The position numbers and the translations under genes were made by a program. A DNA stretch of 64,000 bases, taken from assembly GCF_000004195.4 (NCBI RefSeq), contig NC_030683.2:79508910-79572909 (forward strand). Direction: 5' to 3'. Under the pieces are notes generated by a model, which saw only the letters and a list, made by a program, of their open reading frames with translations, did not search any database and was not told the DNA's origin. This DNA is from Xenopus tropicalis. Its lineage: Eukaryota; Chordata; Amphibia; Anura; Pipidae. Below are positions 1 to 11,440 of the stretch, piece by piece (positions within the stretch are counted from its first letter, which is position 1; every line of letters starts with the position of its first letter).

Positions 1-1835
1 AATGGGTGCAAAAATTTGTAGCGAAAAAAAGGAAAAAGTTGCACAGGTAAAAAAACACAGGTACGTCAAAAAATGCCTTTCTGATGCAAACACACAGCTT
101 TTACCAGTGCAGGACAGCAGTACATTCTATTTTAATTACTTCATTTTTGGGTGCTACTGTTCCTTTAAGATCCTAATGTATTTTTCATGTTGAGTGAAAA
201 AACACAAAATACATACATGGTATTTCATTACTGCCAAGTTCAGCAACTTTAAAGCTATATAAAGAGGGTGTCTGCTTTTGGCGACAAACCAAAGAACTAC
301 TGGTTAGGAAGCTGACACTCTACCCTATTGGCCATCTAAAGCTGACACTGTCAGCATAAATGAGGATACTGTTCACGTTTGGGTCTAAAACTATAACTAT
401 AAGGCTACATCATTGTGGCTTTTGATTTTATTAAAGAAGCTACAGACATTCCTTAAACCCAAAGTTTCAACAAAAGAAAAAATAAGGTTATAATTACAAC
501 TTAAATTTATTAGGAGTAGGATTCGGAGTATGTATATTTTTGCCAACTCCAGGTACTCGAAATTGCTTCTGATTTTCACAGCTCTGATCTCATGTGTCTA
601 CCTTCTGCTCAAGGTGTGGTGTGAAGTATAGGGTCTATTGCCTGCTGTATAAATCAATCTTTGAAATCTAAAATTGTCGAAAAATTTAACATCCTGATAT
701 TATGTCGTTTAATCCTCAGTAAGTAGCACTTGCACTCCACAGGTCAGAACAAAAACTTATTTAAAAAATAAAAATGAATAAATAAATAGCATTTATTTGG
801 GAAAAAAATGGTGGTCCAACTTTTCAATCATGTTGAAATGTGACCAATCAGGGAATGTGACCAAAACTATAGACCACTAAAAAATGTTTTTAAATAAACC
901 TTTTTTTGTGTTGCTTACTGACTATTGATTCTTCTGCACCCAGGCAAGTTGATATTTATGGCAAGGATTTATTATATATATTCTGTGCCTCTCATGCTGC
1001 TATTTGCAAAAAGCACCTTATTCACACAGCACTACTGTAACCAGGTTACATCTCTGAAAAAAAGTTCCCAGGTTAAAAGCTGTCAGTATTTTTAATCCAG
1101 GTTCATAGAAAACATAACAGGGAAGCACTTGGTTGGAACAGCTTTCAGCAGTCCAAATCAATATCTCTCTGAACAAGATAGTGTCAGCTTGACATTTCAT
1201 GGGCTGAGCAGCCTTTGTTAGATGTGGATAAAGAAGCTCCTTAACATTTAGATTTTTAGACAAACATTTTATTTAGTTAGACATGGAATTCCTAGTGTTT
1301 CCATCTTGTTTCTGTATAAACCAAACACACATAAAAATCAACTGTAGCAAATCTTAGTACCTGCATGTATCACTGTCAGACCATCTCTGTTTCTCTATGA
1401 CCATTCAGCATCCAGTATATATATACATTATAAAGGGTCAGTATCCAACATCCATACAAAATAGTACCTTGTCCTTGATTGCAGCTCCTAATTGGATGCA
1501 AAACAATCCTGTTGGGTTTAAAGAAAGCACTCCTAGCATTTAAATAATTGTGAACAAAATGTAAATGCAAAAATAGAAAGGTTTATTACTCAGGCAGGGA
1601 GCCCGGCTGGTGAATCGGGAACTTACCTGGTACCCATATGCTTTGTGGGTATTCCGTGGGTATCCAACCTGCTTCAGGTCTCTACTATTCATTGATTGCA
1701 GGGATGTTGCTGAACAAAGAGATTTTGGACAAGCAACTATCTCTAAACAGACACAGTTGTCAAACATCTGCCACTGCATTATAGCATTCATTATTTATTT
1801 TCCTGAATTAAGGTTAGTTCTTTTTATAGTCTAAA
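1..1835. other. No gene seen; decayed repeat and single-copy DNA
   Basis: Only short chance ORFs are present (up to 83 codons), with no recognisable domain and no splice-flanked reading frame. The first 90 bases are A-rich with a repeated gcaaaaa/gtaaaaa texture, like the tail of a decayed MITE. The rest looks like ordinary AT-rich single-copy DNA. I cannot name any element here. Confidence 0.6.
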
Positions 1836-1879
1836 CTTTGAAGTATTGCGGAAAGGACTGGAGTAGCAGCAATGATGTT

Positions 1880-2344
1880 CAGTCAGTTAGGGTAAGATTT
1901 TGGGAGAATTTCTTCTTTGATTCGCAGCGAATTTCCGTGTTTCCCCATTGGTGGATTTTTTTCCGAAACGGGCGCCAAAATTCGACACAGAAAAATTCTG
2001 AGTGCATTCAAAAATTGATGCCCGCGTCAAAAGAATTGATGCCCATGGCAGAAGAATTGTCGCGAACGTCAAAAGAACTGTCTCACTCCAAAAAGAATTG
2101 TCTCACACGTCAAAAGAATTGTCTGGCACCAAAAAAGAATTGTCTTTCTTATCAATAGAATTGTCTCTTGCGTCAAACGAATTGTTGCATTTCAAACTAA
2201 TTGTTGCACGTCAAAAGAATTGTCACAAGTGACTTTTTTTTATGTGTGACATTTTCGCAGTTTCACAAATTTTTTGCCGTTGTGCGAATCTTTTGAAAGG
2301 TTTGCTAATTTTCCGGCGAAACTGTACAGATTTGCTCATCACTA
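1880..2344. mobile_element. hAT-like MITE fragment with 27-bp internal repeats
   Basis: The right edge reads acagatttgctcatcacta. This nearly matches the right edge of the element at 48878-49190, whose 8-bp target duplications indicate hAT-type insertion. Inside, 2022-2222 is an array of diverged ~27-bp units built on gtcaaaagaattgtc. The left terminus (tagtgatg...) was not found, so the element is probably truncated, and no duplicate of the 8 bases after the right end (ctaggcat) occurs on the left. Short ORFs across it simply read through the repeats. It is non-coding and non-autonomous; the left boundary is uncertain. Confidence 0.55.
2022..2222. repeat. Diverged ~27-bp tandem array
   Basis: About seven imperfect copies of a unit containing caaaagaattgtc, separated by variable cgtcaaa/cactccaaa words. 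It lies inside the hAT-like fragment and probably expanded there. Units run head-to-tail with no unique spacers. Confidence 0.6.
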
Positions 2345-2372
2345 CTAGGCATACCTGAGAGTCCAGACTAAA

Positions 2373-2953
2373 GGGCCCCTTCTTTAATGCACAAATTTTT
2401 GCTACTTAAACGCATGATTGGAAAAAATTCGAAGTGATCACAATAATTTTTGATGTCTAAAAATTTTGTGGAAATTATTTTCTTCGCCGTTCAAAAAGAA
2501 AAATGTTTTTCCCTGAAGAAAGTTCCTGTTTGGAACTGAAACGTTGGATGAATAAAAACCATGTAAAATATTTTTTTGGTAAACCTTTATTTGGCCTTAA
2601 TGTTGTTTTTAAAAGTCCTATGAGTGCTGGCTTCTATTGCATTTGTATTTCAAAAATAAAAATTATTGTGGTTGCGATCCGAAAGCCACAAAATTTGATC
2701 TGAACGATCATAAACAGCGCAAAAACCTTTCTTGCTTTGAAACTTCAATGCATGATTTTGGAAGCCTTCCACAGGACTTATGGCACTCTACAGATCCAAC
2801 CTGGCCATGAAAACTTTCATGAAAGTTAACGAAAACCACAAAAAAGTTGTGCAAATTTTACGATATTATCGTGGTCATTACAAAAAGTTCTAAAAATGTT
2901 TAAAAATATTTTTTCTGAAAAAAAAAATAGTGGTTTCATGAATGGGCCCCTAA
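2373..2953. repeat. Probable decayed transposon with a hammerhead-like core
   Basis: The edges are weakly inverted: agggccccttctttaatg on the left and catgaatgggcccct on the right. The interior is AT-rich with small palindromes such as acgatattatcgt near 2860. Within it lies ctgaaga, a perfect 6-bp stem and gaaac (2513-2546), described separately. The boundaries are tentative, and this may be two elements side by side. Confidence 0.35.
2513..2546 (+). ncRNA. Hammerhead-ribozyme-like core (candidate)
   Basis: CTGAAGA at 2513-2519 fits the CUGANGA box of hammerhead ribozymes. It is followed by a perfect 6-bp hairpin (agttcc 2521-2526 with ggaact 2532-2537) and then GAAAC (2538-2542) and gttg. 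This order (CUGANGA, stem II, GAAA, stem III start) is that of the minimal hammerheads known from Penelope-like retroelements and retrozymes. I did not verify a matching helix I or a cleavage site, so activity is unproven. It is probably a relic carried by a retroelement. Confidence 0.4.
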
Positions 2954-3238
2954 ATGACAATTAGGCTTGAGGTAAAAATACAATTGATGCCCTATGAACT
3001 TTGGCAAAATAACTGATAAACTAATGTTGTATATCTGTAAGCTTGTAAGTAGGGGCACTAACTCTCCAAGGAGTGGGCTTGAAGTAATATACAGTAATCT
3101 GACATGTGCTAGTCTAGTCATCAGATGATGGATATTTTTGCTTCAAAAATGTATTAAAATGTTTTATACTTCTGAAATCTTGATGCTAAACAGTATTCAT
3201 ATGATTATACGATATGAGGCATTTTGAAGGAGCATTCA
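2954..3238. other. No feature seen
   Basis: AT-rich sequence with only a 61-codon chance ORF on the minus strand. No repeat edge or conserved motif recognised. Confidence 0.5.
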
Positions 3239-3239
3239 T

Positions 3240-3617
3240 TTAAAGGCCTCATGTCCCTGTAGCTGATCGCTACCTTTTTTACCTGGAGAGCCTGTATATT
3301 GCCTGCACTCTCTGATTTTCATAAACGCTATATATCTTCTATTGCGGCTGCCATTTTGGATATTTAAATTAGTCCAACATGGTGCCGCATAAGGAAATGC
3401 GCATGCGTGAATCTTCTCCCTCCCCCTAGACGCAAGCACGACCTACTCTACCTGAGCCACTCCTGCATGTGAGATTCAAAGCGTGCTCACAGTATATGTT
3501 AAATGCGTATGCGCTTACTGAGGCAAAATATGGTGAGACTAAAGCCACTATTGAGGTAACTGAAGGTATGCCTGCAGCTTGAGATTAACTCTTTACTAGC
3601 CTTTTCTTCTCCTTTAA
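3240..3617. mobile_element. T2-type MITE (TTAA target, TTAAAGG ends)
   Basis: The right end, read inward on the minus strand, starts ttaaaggagaagaaaaggc. It continues into the same ~90 bp found at the left end of the element at 47074 (ctagtaaagagttaatctca and onward), so the two are copies of one family. The left edge begins ttaaaggcctcatgtccc. It has the TTAAAGG terminus but diverges after that, so the left limit is less certain. The middle has a CpG-containing stretch with gcgcatgcgtg. It encodes no protein and must have been mobilised in trans. Confidence 0.6.
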
Positions 3618-4905
3618 GATATGACTTATGGTTCTTGCAATATGCATTAATGTATTCTACTTGTGACCATCAAAGAACCTCATAAAGAGTTTTCATAGCC
3701 TGTGCCACTACACTAACCACACTGGTTCCTTTGCAGGGTGCTATTACTTTATTATGATAAATAAGCCCTCCTATTTTGATCTTCTTCGGAATCAAAGGAA
3801 GGAGAGAGGCTGTATATTAGTCAGACAAATAACTCATTATATTTTTATAAATGCTTTTGAAACCCAGAGTACAATAGCATCAAACAACTTCACCTCAGAA
3901 AGAAGAAAACTGATGTGGTTTCTGCCTCTGCTTTTTTAATCTTTTGGTCCTTAACATGAAGCACTAGTTTACATAGAATTAACTGCACCATGCTAGCATG
4001 TGTGTGTGGATGTGTGTGTGGATGTGTGTGTGTGTGTGTGTGGATGTGTGTGTGTGTGGAGGATTATTATGCATTGCACTGTTTTGTTTTGTTTTTATCC
4101 TTAGCTTCCACATTATAAAATCTAAAGGATGATATTTTACATAAGGGGATTGGCACAGCTTTGCACAACCCCCTTAGCCCACTGACACAGATAAACGCAA
4201 AGATAAGTGTTGCAGAGGATTCTGGGTAATTTTTTTTAGCATTTGTAATCTTTCAGAAATTATACTTTTATATCCAACCAAAAATGAAAGGTTGGTGTGA
4301 ACTCACCTACATAACAGGAAACAGAATTATAATTATCAGGGTCAAGAAACAAAAGTGGCAATTTTTCCCCAGTGTTATTATATGTGTATCTGTGTTGTTT
4401 TCCTTGCCAGTACTAATGTTTCATATCCTATCCTTGTTTTGCTGATAGATCTACTGCATATGTAATGCTTCCAGTATGTGGGTATAATAAATACAGTTTT
4501 ATAGGCAATTTCATTTGGTGTCTGCAGATGTTGTGTATTTCTATGGAGTTTAGTGAGGGATCTTCTTTGTCCCCTTGTTTATTGTCCTGCACCAAAGAAT
4601 GATTAATGTGCTATTTTTTTGTTTCTTGGAACGTTTTTCAGCAATAAATGGAGGTTGAAACATTTAGAAAGATCATCCCTGAATGCTGCATTGTGTTATT
4701 TTGGATTTACCTAGCTGGCTGCTTCCCAATGTGCAGAATAACCTCCAAATTGCCAAATGAGGAGCAGCACAGGACTGGTTCTAGGGCAATAAAAAATGGT
4801 CATTTGCTCTGTGTCCTCAGCATTACAGATGTCCCTTAGGGAAAAATGTTCAGCACAAACGACATTGTATATTCTTTAGGGTTGGCTAGCATTTAGAATT
4901 ACATC
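3618..4905. other. Single-copy DNA, no gene seen
   Basis: Apart from the TGTGTGGA microsatellite, nothing is recognisable. The ORFs at 3754-3939 and 4648-4839 are about 60 codons with no domain and no exon signals I can support. Confidence 0.5.
3999..4062. repeat. (TG)n/(TGTGTGGA)n microsatellite
   Basis: About 64 bases of tg dinucleotide repeats interrupted regularly by gga, giving a compound 8- to 12-base pattern. Confidence 0.95.
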
Positions 4906-4906
4906 T

Positions 4907-5357
4907 AAGGGGCAGGTTTATTAAAATGTGAGTTAAGGGCTTAATACATAAAAGTCCAATGGAATTTTTAAAAGCGTATTTATCAATGGGTAAAAGTTAG
5001 AATCCATCATTTGATAAATACACTTCTCAAAATCCCATAGGCAGATTTGCTAAAAATCTCATTTTAAATTTTGAATTAACTCATTTCAGCGAATGTCCGA
5101 CATTTATCAAGAAATCGGAACTAAAACAGTACAGATTTGTCACACAAAAGCCAGCATCAAAAATCCAAAAAATAAGGATCTTACAGGGAACGGAGGGTAC
5201 ATCTTGATCTCGTAAAGTTTTAGCTGGAGTATTTTCGGATTCGGAAATGTCGCAGTTTTGCCACATAGTAAATCTTGGAAAAGTCATTACTGTTTTTCAG
5301 CAGCTAAAAAAATCTGATTCAGAAAAGAAATATCCAAACATTAGTAAATGGCCCCCT
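4907..5357. mobile_element. MITE-like element with ggggcaggtttatta ends
   Basis: The left edge reads ggggcaggtttattaaaat and the right edge reads acattagtaaatggccccc. These are inverted copies of a ggggc(a/c)...tttacta terminus shared with 33657-34075 and 45698-45952. TAA lies next to each end, which would fit a 3-bp target duplication, but the edges are too decayed to be sure. There is no coding capacity. Confidence 0.5.
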
Positions 5358-6005
5358 TAAAGTGCACTTAACAGCATGGCATTGGTTCCCCCACCAGAAG
5401 TGTAGGTGAATAGAGGGGAAAACAATAGTACATTTAGTGGACATGCACATGATGAGTGAGTTGCACACATGTGTAAAGTGAGCAAGTTGTGGCACGTTAT
5501 GAGCATGCGTGTGCCACAACATGGCTGCCCACATCTGGAGCTCCCTCCTGGTGCAGGCAGCCTAGTGCTGTAGGGGCTATTTTTTTTTTTTTAGGAAAAA
5601 ATATTGTTTCCCCCAAATGGAGTGTAGACTCTATTAGCCTACTCCTCTGGTGGGGAAAGCAATTTGTTGATGATTGGTGCCCTTTAATCTCTGGCTCAGG
5701 AAGAGTGACAGGTATCTATTAAGAAACCGATAAATTCTTAATTTAGAATTGGTAAGATGATTTGATTATGGCTAACTGAAGGTTATTGGGCACACCCAGG
5801 CTGTATGTCTGCCTGTGTATGTCTGTGTATGTATGTACTGTTTGTGTTTGTGTGTTTTGTCTAGGTATTTTATAGATTTTCTTTCCCATATTTTGCTTTG
5901 TTAGATGTTTTAGAAATCCCAGTCACTGAATACCTGATACTAATAATAATAATAATAATAATAATAAAACTAATTACAGTGTTGGCTGCCAGCATTATCT
6001 TAAAT
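5358..6005. other. No gene seen; ATA/TAA microsatellite
   Basis: Ordinary AT-rich sequence. Positions 5941-5967 are nine TAA units. The 71- and 77-codon ORFs have no family resemblance that I recognise. Confidence 0.5.
5941..5967. repeat. (TAA)9 microsatellite
   Basis: Perfect trinucleotide repeat just upstream of the T2 MITE. Confidence 0.97.
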
Positions 6006-6508
6006 TTAAAGGAAAACTATACCCCCCAGGCGCAAAAAGCACCCTTAACTATCACTGCCTAGACCCCCCCCCCCCACCTCTCCCTTATAGCATTGTTTTT
6101 AAGTTTAATCTCTGTCCCTATCGCTAACAGCTAGCTAATAATGCAATAAATAATAATTAGCTTATAAAGCGCAGCCGTGTACCTGCCCAACACTCTGACT
6201 GAAGACATTTGTGGTCTCACCGCCGACACCTAACCTGCTTATTCATGCACAGTTGAAGCGGATTTCCTGCTACCTACAACTGCGCATACGCAAGCAGGGA
6301 TCATTTCGGCGGAGAGACCCGAAGTGTCTTCAGTCGGTAAGAGGATGTCACCGAGGTACACGACTGCGCTCCTCTGCATTTTTAGCTTGGGGTTAGCGAT
6401 AGAGAAAGAGATTAAACTTAAAAACAATGCGATAAGGGAGAGGTGAGGGGGGGGTCTAGGCAGTGATATAGGTGCTTTTTGTGCCCGGGGGGAATAGTTC
6501 TCCTTTAA
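6006..6508. mobile_element. T2-type MITE with ~130-bp inverted arms
   Basis: Both ends begin ttaaagga(a/g)aactat at TTAA. The arms stay inverted-complementary for about 130 bases, through the aaaaagcac and atcactgcctag words, a C-run (6064-6078) facing a G-run (6447-6456), and ttgtttttaagtttaatctc. Such long arms with a short middle form a near-complete fold-back, typical of T2 MITEs. The middle (about 6140-6380) is CpG-rich relative to the neighbourhood. The 61- and 62-codon ORFs inside are by-products. It is one of the best preserved elements in the window. Confidence 0.85.
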
Positions 6509-7500
6509 ATAAATGAAATAATCCCTAGGAAAAATATCAGGAAGTCAGTACTTTTCTTCAAGTTATTGGGTTTTACTGGCAGACTGTGGGGGTCATGTCA
6601 ATTTGACACAAGCAGAATCAAAGATGTTATGTGGGAACATTTCCTATCATTGGCCATGCAGACTGTAAGATGCACATTATTATATGCTGTGTTTATATGC
6701 GTGTGTGTGATTATATAAATATTAGTGATACTGCAACTTCTATTCTGAAAGACATTATAATAGCCTCTGTCTTCAGACTCCCAACAATCATACAATCAAG
6801 TGGTGCTTGTTCAGGCTTTACACACACAGCTCTGCAGCAAGTACATTGGTTTAAGCACTTTATAGACTCTGCACAATGAGAGCAGCTCCTACTGCAGTGT
6901 TATAAACTGACATAATAATAGTACAGCAGCACAGCCAGTAACACCCAGGCCCCAGGAATATTGGCTAACCTTGGGAATGGATGCTTGGCTTATTCATTTC
7001 CTCTCTTACAAGTCTCAGCAGTGTTCTTCCTGTACAATTTAATGCAGTGCCAGGTACCTGCAGCACAATCAGATATTAGGGCTACTGCTTCAGATAAGCA
7101 CATTCATTGTTCCTGTATGCTAGGCTCAGCACGATCATCATGGTGAGATATTCACCTTGGCATAGCCGTCCTTAGTAACTACAAACACCCAGTTATTGGA
7201 ATTGGCTTTCTTTCCAACAACCACATTTAATGCAGAACATAGAAACCAGTTATACAGCTAATTTATCCAAAACGTTAATATTGGTTATTCCTTGCATTAT
7301 GATTTTTTCCCCCACAAGAATCTGCATGTAAAGGTTGAACTCTCACTTTTCTAGAAAGCCACACTATACAGTTTATACAAATTAGTGCAGTCATCAAAAT
7401 TGTTTGTGATTTTCCCTTTGAGTGTGTAGAATTGAAATGCATCTGTATTTAATTGAATGATATTGCATTTGGACAATCTGCATACATGCCACATTTTGGT
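6509..7500. other. Single-copy DNA, no gene seen
   Basis: Contains 61- to 82-codon chance ORFs on both strands and a gtgtgtg stretch near 6700. No domain, exon or repeat family recognised. Confidence 0.5.
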
Positions 7501-7638
7501 GACCATTTAGTAACGGTTGGAGAAAGTCGTTTCAAAATTAACTTTGCAACTAAATGGCTGAAAATCCAAATCTGACATTCATGGAAATGAGTTTATTCGA
7601 GTTTTTAAAAAGAAATGGTTTTAGTAAATCTGCCCCTT
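7500..7638. repeat. Fragment of ggggcagattta-ended MITE
   Basis: The right edge, tagtaaatctgcccct at 7622-7637, is the inverted form of the ggggcagatttacta terminus seen at 45698. The opposite end was not identified, so this is a fragment or solo end. Confidence 0.4.
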
Positions 7639-7729
7639 TGGCACTAAATACATGGTGCACAGTTTTGCTGAGATCCTAATAGATGGGGGGAAAAGAGCAA
7701 CAGTTATTTTAACCAAAAATATCAGGATT

Positions 7730-8160
7730 TTAATGATCAACCCATTTCCGTTTCAGTAGTTGTTGGAGAATTTGACTTTCAAACTAAAATGTTAAAAATC
7801 CGCATACTTCTGATTTTCGAGAGTCAAAACTGCTAAAATCCGAATCTGACAATTTGCCAGCTAAAAGTTGAGATCATGTAGAAGTCAATGGCAGATGTCC
7901 CTTACTTTTCCAGGAGGATTCTTCTTTGCTTTGAACTTTAGAGGTTTTCATATTTCTGGCGCTTTGCAACAATTCGAAAAAGTAGAGGTTTCAATGCAAC
8001 AATTCAAAAAAGTTGCCGTTTCGTGATTTTTCTGTGACTTTTCCCTGCATGTACTTCCGTTCAGACTTTTCAATAAATGTCAGACATTTGTAGAGATTAG
8101 AATATTCTAATTTTTATAAATAAAAAAATAACTGAGAAAAGTTTTTGTAAAACTGCCCCT
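7730..8160. repeat. Related MITE remnant ending aaaactgcccct
   Basis: The sequence repeats words found in the preceding fragment (aatctgaca, gaaaaagt, cagacattt) and ends gtaaaactgcccct at 8160, another version of the same terminus. The left edge is unclear. The two remnants lie side by side, which suggests either repeated insertion into the same area or one element with a damaged middle. Confidence 0.4.
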
Positions 8161-8486
8161 TTGTGTCATGTGAAACTTCACTACACTGTAGAACTTCACT
8201 GATATGCATTGAAGCAAAAGGGCATTTTTTGTAGCTTTGCAATAGCATATACATTAATATACTGTATATACATCATACTGTCTAGATATTCTTTATTCCA
8301 GTTGCTCAAGCCAGAATTTCTCCACATTAGGCTTTAATCCCATTGGCTGATGTGGAAGGCAAAAGGCAGATGATAATGCCATTGGCTTTTTTTCCAGTGC
8401 AATAGACCAAGTTTTTCTTAAGTGTGAATTGCTGTAAACTGTAACATCTGATAAAGTTTTCTCACCCCTACGTTATGTACCACAAG
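8161..8486. other. No feature seen
   Basis: AT-rich sequence with no recognisable repeat or coding signal. Confidence 0.5.
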
Positions 8487-8712
8487 TATAAGTATGTATG
8501 TATGTATGTATATCTTTATTTATAAAGCGCTACTTATGTATGCAGCGCTGTACAGTAGAATACATTAATACAAACAGGGTGTTAATAAGATAATAGATAA
8601 ATACAAAGTATAATAATAAATACAGATAAATACAGCAGCAATAAGTTAAGAGTCGAGGACACAAGAGGAAGGAGGTCCCTGCCCCGTAGAGCTTACAATC
8701 TATATAAGTATG
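8487..8712 (-). mobile_element. 5'-truncated L2-like LINE tail with 10-bp TSD
   Basis: The body (about 8497-8702) is the 3' untranslated tail of the L2-like LINE that also appears at 20842-21057, 51911-53224 and 55716-55970. It has a TATG-type simple repeat at the 3' end, then ctttatttataaagcgctac, and then the gaggtccctgccccgtagag block. It reads 5' to 3' on the minus strand. The word tataagtatg occurs at 8487-8496 and again at 8703-8712, which I read as the target-site duplication. The whole insertion is then this ~206-bp tail, i.e. a severely 5'-truncated retrotransposition product. Confidence 0.75.
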
Positions 8713-9530
8713 CCACAAGCATGCCTGTTCTTAATTGGGCATCCCAATATGAGGTGGCAAATGCATTTCAGTCACCAGGCTATTCCCTGCATAGGATGGG
8801 TTTCTTTCTTTGACAACTCGTGGTGGGTTTGCATGGAAAAACAGATTTGCAGCTTCACACAAAGTAACTCTGTGTACCAGTACTTCTAAAAATAAACAAG
8901 TAACTTGAAATTGTAATTCTGTTACCATGGGGCCTGAAATATGTACATATTTCTTTTTCTTTTCACATGGTTGAAACAAGCTGCATTACTTTCCTAAATC
9001 ACATTTGTAACCCCTATGATGTGCCACTATAGGACACCAACTATAGAGGATTCAGTATGAGCTACACTTTTTTTTTTATAAATTAGCATTGTTTGATTCT
9101 GCACAACATTTGGATTATACAAGCAGATATTTTGAGATGTAAAAATGTATATGTGTCATGGAACCAATGGAAGATTGATGCAACCCAATTGTAATTTCCT
9201 CTTATCATGTGTACTAAAGTCAAGTGATCCATTCTTTTATGCAAGCAATTTACACAGAGCAATACCATAGCCTGACAACTGATTCACAAGTGACAAATTG
9301 ATTCAAGTGGTTTGGTTAGGTTGGCACCCTTTCCTTATTACTGCTTATCATTAAACTCTCCCTCTGTCACACTGCTTGTGCTCATGTATAACAGTAACTC
9401 CCCTTTCTTCAGTCTGACACTTTAATTGCTAGTAGTTAAAATCTGCACTTCCCCACTGTAATGCAGGAACATTATTGAAGGTTTATCCCATCATCAGTGC
9501 CAGCGTTACAATACATCCCACCAGTGTTTA
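8713..9530. other. Single-copy DNA, no gene seen
   Basis: Nothing recognisable. The 82-codon minus-strand ORF at 8731-8979 shows no domain. Confidence 0.5.
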
Positions 9531-11440
9531 GTTACATAGTTACATAGGGTTGAAAAAAGACCAGAGTCCATCAAGTTCAACCCTTCCAAGTAAACCCAGC
9601 ACACACAACCCACACCTACCAATCTATACACTCACATACATAAACTATATATACAACCACTAATACTTACTGTAGATATTAGTATCACAATAGCCTTGGA
9701 TACTATGCTTGTTCAAGAACTCATCCAGGCCCCTCTTAAAGGCATTAACAGAATCTGCCATTACCACATCTCTAGGAAGGGCATTCCACAGCCTCACTGC
9801 CCTATGCTGCTTCAAATTGAAGCTTCGTTCCTCTAATCTAAAGTGGTGGCCTCTGGTGCGTTGATCGTCTTTATGGGAAAAAAGAACACCCCCATCTGCC
9901 TATAATCCCCTCTAATGTACTTGTACAGAGTAATCATGTCCCCTCGCAAGCGCCTCTTTTCCAGAGAAAACAACCCCAACCTCGACAGTCTATCCTCATA
10001 GCTTAAATCTTCCATCCCCTTTACCAGTTTAGTTGTGCGTCTCTGCACTCTCTTCAGCTCATAAATATCCTTCTTACGGACTGGAGCCCAAAACTGCACT
10101 GCATACTCAAGATGAGGCCTTACCAGGGACCTATAAAGAGGCAAAATTATGTTTTCATCCCTTGAGTCAATGCCCTTTTTTATACAAGACAGCACTTTAT
10201 TTGCTTTAGTAGCCACAGAATGACACTGCCTGGAATTAGACAATTTGTTATCTACAAAAACCCTTAGATCCTTCTCCATTAAGGATACCCCCAACAAACT
10301 ACCATTCAGTAGATAGTTTGCGTATATATTATTTCTACCGAAGTGCATATCTCTGCAGTTGTCCACATTGAACATCATTTTCCAGTTTGCTGCCCAGTTT
10401 TCCAATATTGTAAAATTGCTCTGCAAAGCGGCAGCATCCTGCATGGAACTTATAGTTTTGCACAATTTAGTGTCATCAGCAAAAATAGAAACAGTACTGT
10501 TTATGCCCACCTCCAGGTCATTAATAAACAAGTTAAAAAGCAAAGGACCAAGGACTGACCCCTGCAGTACTCCACTAACAACACTGGTCCAATTAGAAAA
10601 TGTTTCATTTATCACCACTCTTTATAATCTATCCTTCAGCCAGTTCTCTATCCAATTACAAATATTATGTTTAAGGCCAATATTCCTCAATTTGATTATT
10701 AACCTTCTGTGAGGTACTGTATCAAACACTTTAGCAAAGTCCAAGTAGATGACATCAACTGCCATTCCTGCATCGAGGTTCCTGCTCACCTCCTCATAAA
10801 AGGCGACTAAATTAGTCTGGCAAGATCTGTTATGCATAAAAACATGCTGGCACAAACTAATAGTATTGTGAACTGCAATGTATTCAAGTACCCTATCCCT
10901 TATTACCCCTTCCAAAAGCTTTCCTACTACTGATGTCAGACTAACAGGCCTATAGTTTTCAGGCTGAGAACGGGATCCCTTTTTAAATAACGGCACCACA
11001 TTAGCAATTCGCCAGTCTCTCGGCACCATGCCAGACCATAACAAATCTTGAAAAATTAAGTGAAGAGGCTTGGCAATCACAGCGCTCAGCTCATTTAATA
11101 CCCTGGGATGAATCCCATCTGGTCCTGGACCTTTGTTTACCTTTACATGTTGGAGTCTCTTTTGAATTTCCTCCCGAGTGACCCATGCGTCAGTAGCTAA
11201 ATTACTAGAACTGGGCATATTAAAAGGAAAGCCTTCATTAGCTGGCTCCTCAGATGTATAGACAGATGAAAAATAAGAGTTCAAAATTTCTGCTTTCTCC
11301 CCATTCTCATCAACCAACTTTCCCCGCCCTGTGATAATAAGGTTCCCACCCCTTCTTGCTTCATTTTTTTACTAGTCACAGATTTTTTACTCCTAGCTGC
11401 AATATCCCTTTCCATTTCTATTTTACTGTATATTGGTACT
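9531..11440 (-). mobile_element. 5'-truncated CR1 LINE
   Basis: The 3' end lies at 9531, where gttacatagttacatag repeats form the 8-bp microsatellite tail typical of CR1 elements. Reading the minus strand upward, a 3' UTR is followed by most of the reverse transcriptase, and homology fades near 11440. The apurinic endonuclease and ORF1 are missing. A second copy of the family is at 52027-53062. Clean structure but an internal stop make it a dead, moderately young copy. Confidence 0.9.
9833..11360 (-). pseudogene. CR1 ORF2 reverse transcriptase, 5'-truncated
   Basis: Two collinear open segments (11317-10622 and 10618-9833 on the minus strand, 231 and 261 residues) are separated by one in-frame stop at 10619-10621, so together they were one reading frame. 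The first segment has the pre-palm RT region: GPDGIHPRVL, PLFKKGS, then NYRPVSLTSVVGKLLE. It ends after motif A, YLDFAKVFDTVPH (codons near 10711-10745). The second begins before motif [22 protein letters not shown] (the usual P of GVPQGS is L here), with motif C FADD at 10472-10483. The later part has the CR1 connection region (FWAPVRKKDIYELKRVQRR) and the C-terminal LEKRRLRGDMITLYKY. The frame continues upstream past the first methionine to about 11360. It is not functional: the start, the endonuclease and an intact frame are all absent. Confidence 0.92.

Noticed and set aside
2022..2222. Regular short repeats that could suggest a CRISPR array
   Set aside because: Units are head-to-tail and diverged, with no unique spacers, inside a vertebrate transposon fragment.
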